From Candidatus Nanoanaerosalina archaeon (lineage in GTDB: Archaea > Nanohalarchaeota > Nanosalinia > Nanosalinales > Nanoanaerosalinaceae): a DNA stretch of 17,584 nucleotides. Below are positions 6,465 to 13,762 of the stretch, piece after piece. The notes beneath the pieces are model-generated. The model did no database searches and had not been told where the DNA came from. It worked only from the letters and a program-made list of their open reading frames with translations. The DNA lies in contig JALDAH010000017.1 in the NCBI GenBank assembly GCA_022729275.1, positions 1-17,584 on the forward strand. Reading direction: 5' to 3'. The position numbers and the translations under genes are program-made. Each line of letters begins with the position of its first letter. The stretch's first letter is position 1.

Positions 6465-7346
6465 ATGGCAACTCATACAATTTTAATTTTAATAGTTCTT
6501 GCAGTTCTTTTATTTCTTCTCTACCAGGTATACGAATTGAAAAATGATGATCTGGTGGAACCAAGAGATATAAGGATGTCTCTTGAAGAATCACTCAAAA
6601 AATCAGGTATTTATGAGGACATAGGCAAAATATCTTCTCAAGCAGATGAAATGAAAGATCTACATCGTGATATAGCTTCCATGCTTGAAAACCCTCAGAA
6701 GAGAGGTAGTTTTGGAGAGCAACAACTAGAGATGATCTTGGAGGATATACTACCTAGAGATATGTATAGTATCAGGAAAAAGGTTTTTGAAAGCAAGATA
6801 CCTGACGCATACATAAAGACATCTTCTGGAAAGCTATGCGTCGATTCGAAGTTTCCTATGGAGAATTACAGGAAGATGAAGGAGATCAATGGAGATGGAA
6901 AAAAACTATCCAGAAAATTCAAAAAGGATGTTGAAAGACACTTGAAAAAGATCAAGAAGGATTATGTAAGACCTGACATGGGGACAGTCAACACAGCTTT
7001 CGCTTTTATACCTTCTGAGAGTATATACTACTACCTCGTTTCCGAAGAATATGATATGGTGGAAAAATTTGCCTCTAAAGGAGTTCAGATAGTATCTCCT
7101 CTGACCTTTGGACACAAGATGCAACTGATAAAGGCTGACATCAAATCGCATAAACTCTCCGAAAAAGCGGAGAGCGTTAAGAAAAGCCTTGAAAAGATAA
7201 AGAAAAGTGTTAAAAGATTTGAAGATAACTGGTCAACACTTAGAAACCATATATCAAACGCCAAAAACAAATCAGATAAAGTTGACAGTGATTTCAAGGA
7301 GCTAAAGGAAAACTTTGAATCCGTCTCCGATATGGATGAAATCTAA
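6465..7346 (+). CDS. rmuC: RmuC family nuclease-like DNA recombination protein, short form
   Basis: This 293-residue protein has an N-terminal membrane anchor (about residues 5-23) and a short coiled segment, followed by the RmuC core. The core reads KRGSFGEQQLEMIL at 79-92, then PDAYI with D114, VDSKFPMENY with D127 and K129, and finally AFAFIPSESIYYY at 178-190. The D114 and D127-x-K129 arrangement fits the PD-(D/E)XK nuclease fold proposed for RmuC. The C-terminal 70 residues are a lysine-rich coiled coil. In bacteria RmuC limits inversions and acts in DNA recombination and phage interference. This form is much shorter than E. coli RmuC because the long N-terminal coiled coil is nearly absent. 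It has its own promoter and is not clearly in an operon. Confidence 0.9.
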   Translation: MATHTILILIVLAVLLFLLYQVYELKNDDLVEPRDIRMSLEESLKKSGIYEDIGKISSQADEMKDLHRDIASMLENPQKRGSFGEQQLEMILEDILPRDMYSIRKKVFESKIPDAYIKTSSGKLCVDSKFPMENYRKMKEINGDGKKLSRKFKKDVERHLKKIKKDYVRPDMGTVNTAFAFIPSESIYYYLVSEEYDMVEKFASKGVQIVSPLTFGHKMQLIKADIKSHKLSEKAESVKKSLEKIKKSVKRFEDNWSTLRNHISNAKNKSDKVDSDFKELKENFESVSDMDEI

Positions 7347-7372
7347 TATTTTCTCTTATTGGACGACACATT

Positions 7373-7384
7373 TTTTTAAATTTC
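7373..7384 (+). promoter_or_regulatory. TATA box of the tyrosyl-tRNA synthetase gene
   Basis: TTTTTAAATTTC lies about 23-34 nt before the ATG at 7407, matching the leaderless spacing of its neighbours. Confidence 0.5.
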
Positions 7385-7406
7385 TTTTTTCAAGGAAATC
7401 TTAGTC

Positions 7407-8435
7407 ATGGATCCGAAGAAGAGGAAGAAACTTGTTTTGAGGAACACAGAGGAAGTCATTACAGAGGAAGAGCTGGATGAAATACTGAAAACAAAGGATA
7501 AACCAAGCTGTTATGTTGGTTATGAGACATCAGGACCTATACATCTTGGTACATGGCTGTCCATAAGAACTTTGGTCGATATGCAAAAAGCAGGATTTGA
7601 GGTAAAAGTCCTTTTTGCAGATCTTCATACTTACCTGAACAAGAAAGGAGAGATAGGATGGATAAATGATATGATAGAATACTGGAAAGCCACTTTTGAA
7701 GCCTTGGGGTTAAAGGCTGATTTCATCAAAGGCTCAAGTTTTCAGGAAAACGATGAGTACTTCCATGATCTATTGGAGATGAGTTTGAATACTACTATAA
7801 ACAGAGGTACAAGATCCATGCAAGAAGTTGCAAGGGGAGACAGAGATTCACAGTCAATTAGCCAGATTATTTATCCTCTTATGCAGGCCCTGGACATCGA
7901 GTACCTGGATCTTGACGTTGCGATAGGAGGCATCGAACAGCGTAAGATACACATGCTTGCCAGAGAAGTCCTTCCCAAGATAGGTTATGAAAAACCTTGT
8001 TGTATCCACCATCCTCTAGTCGTATCCCTGAAAGGAGGTAGCAAGATGAGTTCATCAAAACCCGAGACGATGTTTCCCCTGCATGCATCCTCTGATGTTA
8101 TCAAGGATAGGATTAATGGAGCCTACTGTCCACAGGGAGAAGTTGAAGAAAACCCTGTACTTCAGATAGCCAAGTTCCACATATTCGGTGCTGATGAAAA
8201 CCTTAAAATCGAGAGACCAGAGAAATACGGTGGCGACATAACATTTGAAAGATACGATGAACTCGAAGAAATATTTGGAAAGGGAGATTTACACCCTGCC
8301 GATCTTAAAAAAGGTGTGGCAAAAAACGTTGTTACCACACTTGAACCTGTAAGAAATAGATTCAAGGAAGAACCCGAACTTCTCGAACCTCTGGAGAGGA
8401 TAGGTCATAAAATGCCAGATTATATCTCAGGATAA
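7407..8435 (+). CDS. tyrS: Tyrosyl-tRNA synthetase, archaeal type
   Basis: This 342-residue class I synthetase attaches tyrosine to its tRNA in the cytoplasm. The ATP-binding HIGH motif is HLGT at 46-49 (GPIHLGTWL), and the second motif is KMSSS at 213-217. Between them, YPLMQALDIEYLDLDVAIGG and EQRKIHMLARE (from 156 to 187) are typical of archaeal/eukaryal TyrRS and separate it from TrpRS. The length is normal for the short archaeal form, which lacks the bacterial S4-like tail. The lysine/arginine-rich start MDPKKRKK is unremarkable for archaea. It is the only translation gene in the window and has its own promoter. Confidence 0.95.
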   Translation: MDPKKRKKLVLRNTEEVITEEELDEILKTKDKPSCYVGYETSGPIHLGTWLSIRTLVDMQKAGFEVKVLFADLHTYLNKKGEIGWINDMIEYWKATFEALGLKADFIKGSSFQENDEYFHDLLEMSLNTTINRGTRSMQEVARGDRDSQSISQIIYPLMQALDIEYLDLDVAIGGIEQRKIHMLAREVLPKIGYEKPCCIHHPLVVSLKGGSKMSSSKPETMFPLHASSDVIKDRINGAYCPQGEVEENPVLQIAKFHIFGADENLKIERPEKYGGDITFERYDELEEIFGKGDLHPADLKKGVAKNVVTTLEPVRNRFKEEPELLEPLERIGHKMPDYISG

Positions 8436-8451
8436 TCCAAATAAAAAACTA

Positions 8452-8459
8452 TTTATAAG
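8452..8459 (+). promoter_or_regulatory. TATA box of the 58-aa membrane-protein gene
   Basis: TTTATAAG is centred about 26 nt before the ATG at 8481, a strong leaderless-type archaeal promoter that supports this short gene being real. Confidence 0.6.
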
Positions 8460-8480
8460 AGATACAAAAAATTTAAAGTT

Positions 8481-8657
8481 ATGGCAGATGATGTTTCCGT
8501 TGAGATAGCTGGTACTGTAGGAGGTATATCCATAGGAGCTATTGCAGTAATTGCTATATTTGCTAGTGACAGCATATGGATTGCTGCTCCTGTTGTGGCA
8601 TCTCTTGCAATACTTGGAATTGCTCTGGGTTATTTCAACTATAAGAAAACTGAATAG
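8481..8657 (+). CDS. 58-residue two-helix membrane protein
   Basis: An ATG at 8481 opens a short frame ending with TAG at 8655-8657. The protein starts MADDVSVEIA. It has two hydrophobic segments, at about residues 10-28 and 33-51, separated by SDSIW, and a basic C-terminus YFNYKKTE that should face the cytoplasm. The TATA box at leaderless distance, plus Ala/Gly/Ile-rich membrane composition and the absence of any competing gene, make it a likely true gene. I do not recognise a family. It is too short for function prediction. It precedes the PspC gene on the same strand, so a shared membrane role is possible but unproven. Confidence 0.7.
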   Translation: MADDVSVEIAGTVGGISIGAIAVIAIFASDSIWIAAPVVASLAILGIALGYFNYKKTE

Positions 8658-8727
8658 TTCCAAAGCTATTCGAGAATAGGAATTTTCAATTTCTTTTAGA
8701 TAAATTAAAAAATATCTATATCAATCA

Positions 8728-8943
8728 ATGTTTATGGATGAGAAATCCAAGAGACTTTACCGTTCAAAAAAAGACCGGGTTATAGGAGGAGTATGTGGAG
8801 GATTAGGGCACTATCTCAAAATAGATCCTGTTATAGTAAGGTTAATCTGGGCTCTGATGGTATTGATGTTTGGTACAGGAATACTGGCTTATATCATCGC
8901 ATGGATAATAATACCAGAGAATCCGGATAAAGATCAGGATTAA
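8728..8943 (+). CDS. PspC domain membrane protein
   Basis: This 71-residue protein is almost entirely a PspC domain: KRLYRSKKDRVIGGVCGGLG (residues 8-27), then YLKIDPVIVRLIWAL leading into one hydrophobic segment and ending AWIIIPENP. PspC proteins sit in the membrane, and in bacteria take part in the envelope-stress phage-shock response. Short stand-alone PspC proteins are common in archaea, where the role is unknown. Two in-frame ATGs (8728 and 8734) are possible starts. The stop codon is followed at once by TTTTTT at 8944-8949, a plausible terminator. Confidence 0.9.
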   Translation: MFMDEKSKRLYRSKKDRVIGGVCGGLGHYLKIDPVIVRLIWALMVLMFGTGILAYIIAWIIIPENPDKDQD

Positions 8944-8949
8944 TTTTTT
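8944..8949 (+). terminator. T-run after the PspC gene
   Basis: Six T residues directly follow the TAA stop, before the TATA box of the next gene. This fits T-run termination in archaea. Confidence 0.35.
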
Positions 8950-8964
8950 CTGAATAGCTAACCG

Positions 8965-8972
8965 TTTTATAC
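8965..8972 (+). promoter_or_regulatory. TATA box of the SdpI-like gene
   Basis: TTTTATAC lies about 24-31 nt before the ATG at 8996. This spacing supports 8996 over the upstream in-frame TTG at 8975 as the start. Confidence 0.5.
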
Positions 8973-8995
8973 TTTTGAATAACATTTCATCCTGT

Positions 8996-9625
8996 ATGAA
9001 GTTGAAAGAAGTTTTAATGTTAGTACTGTTCATGGTATCAGTATTTTTAAGTGCCTTTTTTCTGCCTCAGCTTCCGGGAAATCTCTCGGTTTACCTGGGA
9101 CTGTTTTCCTTCGAGATATCAAAGTTTCTCGGTATATCAATATTTAGCTTCCTATGCTTGTTACTTCTAATCATATACTGGTATTCAAAGTCCTACGGCC
9201 TCTTTAATATAGGTTTTTCTGTGATTCAGAAGAGTCTGGAATCTTTAGTAATTTTCCTTATGTTGCTTTTTATCTACTTCCAGATTTTACTGGTTTTCTG
9301 GAACACAAGACTGAATTTCACGTATGCACATATACTTGCACCGATCTTTTCATCCTTATTTTTTGTTTTTTCCCTATTTTTGTCATGGGCTCGGGAGTAC
9401 AATCCTTTCGGTCTCTGGACTCCTTGGTCTGTAAAGAGCGATGAGGTCTGGAAAAAGACACATGTAGTTGGAACCAAATTTTTCAAACTTCTATCCCTTT
9501 TTAGCTTTTTATGGGTTTTCTTCCCCGGCTACTTCGTTTATTTCGTTTTTCTACCTTTTATGGTAGTGATTATAGGATTGTTAATTTTTTCATATAAGGA
9601 GTATAGCAGAAAGGCTGTAAGTTGA
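8996..9625 (+). CDS. SdpI/DUF1648-like multi-pass membrane protein
   Basis: This 209-residue protein has about six hydrophobic segments. The N-terminal helix is followed by LPQLPGNLSVYLGLF, which recalls the DUF1648 start of SdpI-type proteins. Residues 138-156 (FGLWTPWSVKSDEVWKKTH) match the SdpI C-terminal signature that normally reads like GxRTPWT...VWxKTH, followed by a GxxFF helix. In Bacillus, SdpI protects against the SdpC toxin and signals to its regulator. Archaeal relatives are widespread with no known toxin. No toxin-like gene is visible beside it. The gene ends exactly where the opposing nuclease gene ends: the two stop codons form TGATCA at 9623-9628. Confidence 0.8.
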   Translation: MKLKEVLMLVLFMVSVFLSAFFLPQLPGNLSVYLGLFSFEISKFLGISIFSFLCLLLLIIYWYSKSYGLFNIGFSVIQKSLESLVIFLMLLFIYFQILLVFWNTRLNFTYAHILAPIFSSLFFVFSLFLSWAREYNPFGLWTPWSVKSDEVWKKTHVVGTKFFKLLSLFSFLWVFFPGYFVYFVFLPFMVVIIGLLIFSYKEYSRKAVS

Positions 9626-10492
9626 TCAGAAAGGTTCTCTAACATCGTAATTTTCGAAATCACCTTTGAAAATCTTTGTCTCTATGTCAAGTTCCGTTAG
9701 ATTTTTTATCATTTTTTTCTGTTCTTTACTTAATCTGCTGGTTCTGTACTTCACTTCAACAAATGCGAATTGGTTCTCAGGTCTCCAGAAATTGTTCTCC
9801 ATTTTTAACCATTCTTCAAGGCTTCTAGAATTTTTTTTGTCCACAAGGAAATCGGGCAGACCTTTCAAAGTACCAAGTGATATCTTGATTTTCCTATATT
9901 TTTCCGGCATGTATTCCCTGAATGCGTTTTTTGTGTCCCTGTAACATCTAAGGCCGTTACTTTGACAGAGATCTCTGAAAAAATTTTCGAAATTTCTACC
10001 GTTCTCACCGTTTTCCAAGGCTCTTTCGGTTTCCTCTGATAGTCCGGATTGTTCCTTCCTTCTATTCCAGAGATCATCTCCAACCAGATGTTTGAGACCG
10101 TGTCTACCCAGAAAAGGAAATTTATCCTCCAGGAAAGGCTCTAAATCATCTTTTTCCCTTATATTTTTGAGTTCCTGTCTGGTTTTTTCCAGGAAAAACT
10201 TCTTTATTCTTTCTGTTTCGTCCCTGTCAGTGAAAGTCCACCAGTCTATGAAGGAATAAAGATCTATTTTTGAACTTCCTTTTCTAAGATGATAGTTCAT
10301 AGAATTCAAAGGATTCTTTAAACATTTTTTATAGTTTTCTGGGAGAAACGAGACTTTTTCAATGCTAGTTAAAGTTTCTGGTTTATAACCTAACAGTTTT
10401 TCCAGTGGCTCAGCTATCTTTTTAGCTTTAGAAATTGAACCAGCTCCAAAAACGATTTCTTGTTCTTTTTTTACGGCCTTTCCCACTATCAT
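9626..10492 (-). CDS. VRR-NUC-like PD-(D/E)XK nuclease with unknown N-terminal region
   Basis: The C-terminal 125 residues of this 288-residue protein look like a VRR-NUC type nuclease. They show GRNFENFFRDLCQSNGL with Glu169 on the first helix, GLPDFLV with Asp214, FVEVK with Glu246 and Lys248, and SKEQKKMI with Gln258. Such enzymes cut branched or damaged DNA. Residues 1-160 are basic and acidic helical sequence that I do not recognise and may guide DNA binding or substrate choice. It lies 3 nt after the MIP18 gene in an ArsR-controlled operon. No cysteine cluster for an Fe-S centre is visible, so the link to Fe-S assembly is not explained by its own sequence. Confidence 0.75.
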   Translation of the reverse strand: MIVGKAVKKEQEIVFGAGSISKAKKIAEPLEKLLGYKPETLTSIEKVSFLPENYKKCLKNPLNSMNYHLRKGSSKIDLYSFIDWWTFTDRDETERIKKFFLEKTRQELKNIREKDDLEPFLEDKFPFLGRHGLKHLVGDDLWNRRKEQSGLSEETERALENGENGRNFENFFRDLCQSNGLRCYRDTKNAFREYMPEKYRKIKISLGTLKGLPDFLVDKKNSRSLEEWLKMENNFWRPENQFAFVEVKYRTSRLSKEQKKMIKNLTELDIETKIFKGDFENYDVREPF

Positions 10493-10495
10493 TTT

Positions 10496-10795
10496 TTAAT
10501 CTTTCCTGTAACCTAGCTTTTTCTTCGCTCTTTCCGACATCATTTCTGGTTTCCAGGGAGGATCAAAGATAGTTTCGACTTCAACCTCATCTATACCATC
10601 TAGTTCAAGTGTTTTTTCCTCAACCTGTTCGATAAAAGAACTATGTAGTGGACATCCAGGAGTTGTCAATGTCATGGTAATATCCACCTTTTTTCCATCT
10701 ATTTTGATATTGTATATAAAACCCATATCTACTATGGATACACCTGTTTCAGGATCAATAACTTGTTTCAAGTTCTTTTTTATCTTTTTTTCCAT
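10496..10795 (-). CDS. MIP18/DUF59 family Fe-S cluster assembly protein
   Basis: This 99-residue protein belongs to the family that includes SufT and eukaryotic MIP18, which helps mature iron-sulfur proteins. Key features are DPETGVSIVDMGFIYNI at 14-30 and TPGCPL with the conserved Cys48. The later stretch DPPWKPEMMSERAKKKLG (about 78-95) is typical of the family. I start at the ATG at 10795, not at the longer option at 10831: it lies 1 nt after the ArsR stop and has AAGGTG upstream as a Shine-Dalgarno sequence. It sits between an ArsR repressor and a nuclease gene in one leftward operon. An Fe-S or metal-stress role for the operon is inference. Confidence 0.9.
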   Translation of the reverse strand: MEKKIKKNLKQVIDPETGVSIVDMGFIYNIKIDGKKVDITMTLTTPGCPLHSSFIEQVEEKTLELDGIDEVEVETIFDPPWKPEMMSERAKKKLGYRKD

Positions 10796-10796
10796 T

Positions 10797-11111
10797 TCAA
10801 ACACCTTTTTTCTTGTGCAAGCTGCATTCATCGCAGTTTTCTGTCACGTGAATGTCAGCGAGTTCAAGTAGAGGCTGTATGGTATCCTCGTTTAGATGGT
10901 ATATCCTTTTCCTTCCCTTTTTCTTGACATAAACAAAGTTGCAATCGAGCAGCTGTTTCAGTGCATGAGATGTTTTGCTCCTGCCCTCACCTATGGTTTC
11001 AGCTATATCATTAACGCATTTCTCTCCGTTTTTTAGGCATGTAAGTATGTCGATTCTCAGTCTATTGGAAAGAGTTCTGAAGAAATAATGGTAGTTTTGT
11101 TCGGATTCCAT
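10797..11111 (-). CDS. ArsR family winged-helix repressor with C-terminal CxxCxxH
   Basis: This 104-residue protein has an ArsR-type fold: YHYFFRTLSNRLRIDILTCL, then the recognition region IAETIGEGRSKTSHALKQL and the wing KKKGRKRIYHL. Cys31 or so in GEKCVNDIA lies where ArsR/SmtB metal sensors keep the ELCVCD motif, but only one cysteine is present. The C-terminus carries NCDECSLHKK, a CxxCxxH group that could bind metal or sense oxidation. The ATG at 11111 is preferred to the in-frame GTG at 11117. The first gene of an operon with MIP18 and the nuclease, it lies behind a set of GTGTGAA half-sites (11127-11160), which suggests autoregulation. The signal sensed is unknown. Confidence 0.88.
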   Translation of the reverse strand: MESEQNYHYFFRTLSNRLRIDILTCLKNGEKCVNDIAETIGEGRSKTSHALKQLLDCNFVYVKKKGRKRIYHLNEDTIQPLLELADIHVTENCDECSLHKKKGV

Positions 11112-11126
11112 GAACACTCACTCTTT

Positions 11127-11160
11127 GTGTGAACTTTCCTTCACACTTTTTTTAAGTGTG
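11127..11160. promoter_or_regulatory. ArsR operator: overlapping inverted repeats around the TATA box
   Basis: GTGTGAA (11127-11133) pairs with TTCACAC (11140-11146) across 6 nt. The overlapping CACACTT (11142-11148) pairs with AAGTGTG (11154-11160) across 5 nt. Three half-sites therefore share the middle arm. The leftward TATA-like CTTAAAAAAAG lies within the second repeat, so repressor binding would block the promoter of the ArsR-MIP18-nuclease operon. Confidence 0.7.
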
Positions 11161-11175
11161 TCCTAAAATTACCTC

Positions 11176-11367
11176 CTAAACAGGCTTAAATTCTTTGTGT
11201 ATCTCGGAATCTAATCCTATATCCTCGGGCTTCTTAACCTCTTCAGGGATATCTGGAGAGTGCAGATCAGCTTCAAGTTGGTTTTTAACCAACTCCTCAA
11301 GCTTTTCCTCCTCTAGTTCCAACATCTCATTCTCCTTTTCAAGATAATCATCTATATTTTCAACCAT
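11176..11367 (-). CDS. Small acidic coiled-coil protein downstream of PolB2
   Basis: From the ATG at 11367 this is a 63-residue acidic protein (MVENIDDYLEKENEML...). It has one glutamate-rich helix likely to form a coiled coil (residues 5-30) and a proline-containing tail. AGGTGAGG stands upstream of this ATG at Shine-Dalgarno distance. A longer frame opens at 11421 with TTG and overlaps the PolB2 stop, but no good ribosome site supports it. It lies 50 nt after PolB2 on the same strand and could be an accessory subunit, though nothing in the sequence shows that. I recognise no family. Confidence 0.6.
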   Translation of the reverse strand: MVENIDDYLEKENEMLELEEEKLEELVKNQLEADLHSPDIPEEVKKPEDIGLDSEIHKEFKPV

Positions 11368-11417
11368 CTTTCCCTCACCTTTCAATCTTTTGTGCTTATT
11401 CATTGATAAAGTTTTTT

Positions 11418-13505
11418 TCAACTATTTTCAAACACTTGGAGGTTGATATCTCTTTTATCAGAAATAAATTGATTTATATTTTTTATATCCCAGCCCAGAG
11501 GTGAGACCACGGTTTCGCATGCTTCCAAAAGTTTTTTAGCGTAAAAATTAGGGTCGTATTTTTCGGTTTCCTCAAGACCATAGTTGCATACTCTCTCAAT
11601 ACCCCTTTTTTTCCCATCCGTCACAACATATTTTATCTTTTCTCCCTTTCTGAAATCCACTGAAAATAATTTTTTAGCTCTCCTTGCCGCAGAAACGCTT
11701 TTTAAATTTTGTAGGTATTCATCGGTATTCTTTGACATCCTTCTTGTTATCACAAGTTTTTCTGGATTCACCCTGCCGGTTTTCAGATGATTCAACTGTT
11801 TTTTGACTAGTTGACAAACCTGTTCAGGTTTTTTTGTTCTATCAAGACATTCAATCATGTCTTCTTGACTTTTCTTTATAAAATCCGGTACGTTACTCCT
11901 TCTGATCTCTACACCCCTGTACTTGTAATATCCATCATTCTTTTTACCGAAGTATTTGTTCAGGGCTCCACCAGCCTCTTTTTTTCTCGGACAAAAAGCT
12001 ATCCATTCATATTTTGCTTCAATCTCAAGCTTTATACCTATCTCGTCAGTTATCTGTTTACAGATCCTCCCTATATCAACGGTTTTTATTCCATCAGCAG
12101 CCTCTACCCATATGGAATCGATTATCCCGTGTATTATGCGCCATCCGTTTCTCTCGAATAAATCCTTTGTTTTCATCATTATTTCCCTAGCAAAGGCGTT
12201 TATAGCCTCGTGACATTCTATCCTTCCGAACTTTGCGTTGTTATATCCCTGGTAACCAAAGCAAGACACGAGTATCCATTTTAAAGCATCTGACTTTGCT
12301 TCAAGTTTTTCCTTTTGTATTTTATCATTACAATTCCTTATCTGGTCCTTTATCTTGTCTCTATCATGTATTATAGGTTCAAGAACGTCTCTAAGATATC
12401 CTTTTTCTTCACATATGCTGTAACCAAGTTCTGGAACGTCTTCATTATCATGGCATTCGCACCTGATAGTTTCGGGGCTGATGTTCCTGGTGCATATTAT
12501 GTTAGGATAAAGACTGGAAAAATCACACTCGTACACTTCTTCGTGCAGACCTGTATCTGGAGAAAATATGAAACCTCCTCTGTCGGACTGGTGCAGAACC
12601 GACATCTCCTTGAACATTTCATGCCTCCAGGGCTTCCATGGAACTAGCACATTGTTGATGTGCGCATGTCTTACCTGTATAGCTGTTAGTATATTACCTA
12701 TTGACGCCCAAGCCGCTTCCTGCACAGGCTTCCAGGATCTTCTGACCAAGTCAAGTATGCCGTGCATACCTGTTTTTTCTAGGAAGAATGAGTTGCTCCT
12801 GTTGACAATCGCTCTTCCCGGTACATCGTATCTAGGAGGAGAATATTTTGTAGTACCATAACTTTCGAAGTTGCTGCCTCCAGAAAGCTTTCTGTACCCC
12901 GCAGCCCTTCCAAGATGAAAATCTGTTAAATCTATTTCTCTGGATTTTTTGTGGACAAGAGGTACCAGCTCCGATGTATTGACTATCAGGATGTCGGGAT
13001 CTTTCTCCTCAAGATAAATATTTAATCTCTTAAGGTTTTCCTCTTCACTTCCTCTGTAAACACATTGGTCAACCATTATTTTATCGACTTTTTCGTTTTC
13101 GACTTTTTTTCTCGATATACATATCTCAGAAATCTCAAGTCTTCTGTGTTCCGGAACCAAATTATTTTCCAAGCAGTACCTGAACTGAAGCGAGAAATCA
13201 ACGTTGTAAAGCCTTATTTTTCCGGGTTTTCTATCCTTTCTTATGTTCCTACCCAGCTTCTTTATCTGATTTATATCTTTTAATTCTACCCTCAAGACAT
13301 CTTCTTCTCCGTTCCTCCAACTGGTTCTTCTTGATACGATGGAAGTTGATAGTATTTCTTCTCGGCATAAGGTTGTTTCAAGATCCCGTATTTTTTCCTC
13401 ACTGGAAACGTATATTATTGGATTGTAATCCCTGATTCTTTCTGGTTCTCCTCCTTTACTCCACAGGGTAACAGTGTTATCGTAAAACTCTATCTTGAAT
13501 ACCAT
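11418..13505 (-). CDS. polB2: Family B DNA polymerase, PolB2 type, degenerate exonuclease
   Basis: This 695-residue polymerase shows motif A at DFSSLYPNI with Asp328, motif B at KWILVSCFGYQGYNNAKFGRIE (409-430), and motif C at HGIIDS with Asp463. In standard archaeal PolB, motif C is YGDTDS; here the first aspartate is isoleucine while the second, the main metal ligand, is kept. The KYRGVEIRRS stretch near 528 is the later template-contact motif. The N-terminal half aligns by position with the 3'-5' exonuclease, but the Exo I, II and III acidic residues are gone (RLEIS, NTSELV, no YxxxD). These traits define PolB2, thought to act in damage bypass and not in bulk replication. It follows the small and RecA-like genes in one operon. 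Confidence 0.92.
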   Translation of the reverse strand: MVFKIEFYDNTVTLWSKGGEPERIRDYNPIIYVSSEEKIRDLETTLCREEILSTSIVSRRTSWRNGEEDVLRVELKDINQIKKLGRNIRKDRKPGKIRLYNVDFSLQFRYCLENNLVPEHRRLEISEICISRKKVENEKVDKIMVDQCVYRGSEEENLKRLNIYLEEKDPDILIVNTSELVPLVHKKSREIDLTDFHLGRAAGYRKLSGGSNFESYGTTKYSPPRYDVPGRAIVNRSNSFFLEKTGMHGILDLVRRSWKPVQEAAWASIGNILTAIQVRHAHINNVLVPWKPWRHEMFKEMSVLHQSDRGGFIFSPDTGLHEEVYECDFSSLYPNIICTRNISPETIRCECHDNEDVPELGYSICEEKGYLRDVLEPIIHDRDKIKDQIRNCNDKIQKEKLEAKSDALKWILVSCFGYQGYNNAKFGRIECHEAINAFAREIMMKTKDLFERNGWRIIHGIIDSIWVEAADGIKTVDIGRICKQITDEIGIKLEIEAKYEWIAFCPRKKEAGGALNKYFGKKNDGYYKYRGVEIRRSNVPDFIKKSQEDMIECLDRTKKPEQVCQLVKKQLNHLKTGRVNPEKLVITRRMSKNTDEYLQNLKSVSAARRAKKLFSVDFRKGEKIKYVVTDGKKRGIERVCNYGLEETEKYDPNFYAKKLLEACETVVSPLGWDIKNINQFISDKRDINLQVFENS

Positions 13506-13513
13506 TGAAAGAT

Positions 13514-13762
13514 CTATGCTTCTATTTTTCTCTGTTTCAAGTTATGTATCTCTTTTTCCTGTTCCAGGATTACCGATATCAGAAAAGCCTTGAAGGGTTC
13601 GCTGGTGTTCATATATGAAGATGCATCTGCATTTTGTTCAGCTCTTTCAAATAGTTTATCGAAGTGTTTCTTATCTTCAATTCTTAGAGCTCTTTTGTAG
13701 CTTTTCCAGTCATTTTCAAGTTTTCTAAGCACGTTTCGAAACGTTGGATTTGTTCTACCCAG
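13514..13762 (-). CDS. Small conserved PolB2-associated protein, probable CTG start
   Basis: A GTG at 13732 gives 72 residues with no ribosome site. Read upstream, the same frame gives GRTNPTFRNV before it, and a CTG at 13760-13762 is preceded at 5 nt by GAGGTGAT, an almost ideal archaeal Shine-Dalgarno. A TAA closes the frame two codons before the CTG. I recall small haloarchaeal proteins beside PolB2 that begin MGRTNPT and continue with a WxxYRRALR-like segment, matching WKSYKRALR here, then LFERAEQNADASSYMN. The 82-residue CTG form is therefore best. It overlaps the RecA-like gene by 8 nt and lies 8 nt before PolB2, so it is probably a subunit or partner of the polymerase. Biochemical function is unknown. 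Confidence 0.8.
   Translation of the reverse strand: MGRTNPTFRNVLRKLENDWKSYKRALRIEDKKHFDKLFERAEQNADASSYMNTSEPFKAFLISVILEQEKEIHNLKQRKIEA

Noticed and set aside
8427..8663. 78-residue minus-strand frame
   Set aside because: It lies over the 58-aa plus-strand membrane gene, which has a TATA box at the right distance; the minus frame has Ser/Tyr/Asn-rich shadow composition and no promoter.
8666..8679. CTATTC-GA-GAATAG dyad as a terminator hairpin
   Set aside because: The loop would be only 2 nt and no T-run follows directly; it may be chance in AT-rich DNA.
11811..12861. Plus-strand frames within polB2
   Set aside because: They lie antisense to conserved polymerase motifs A, B and C and have no start signals.
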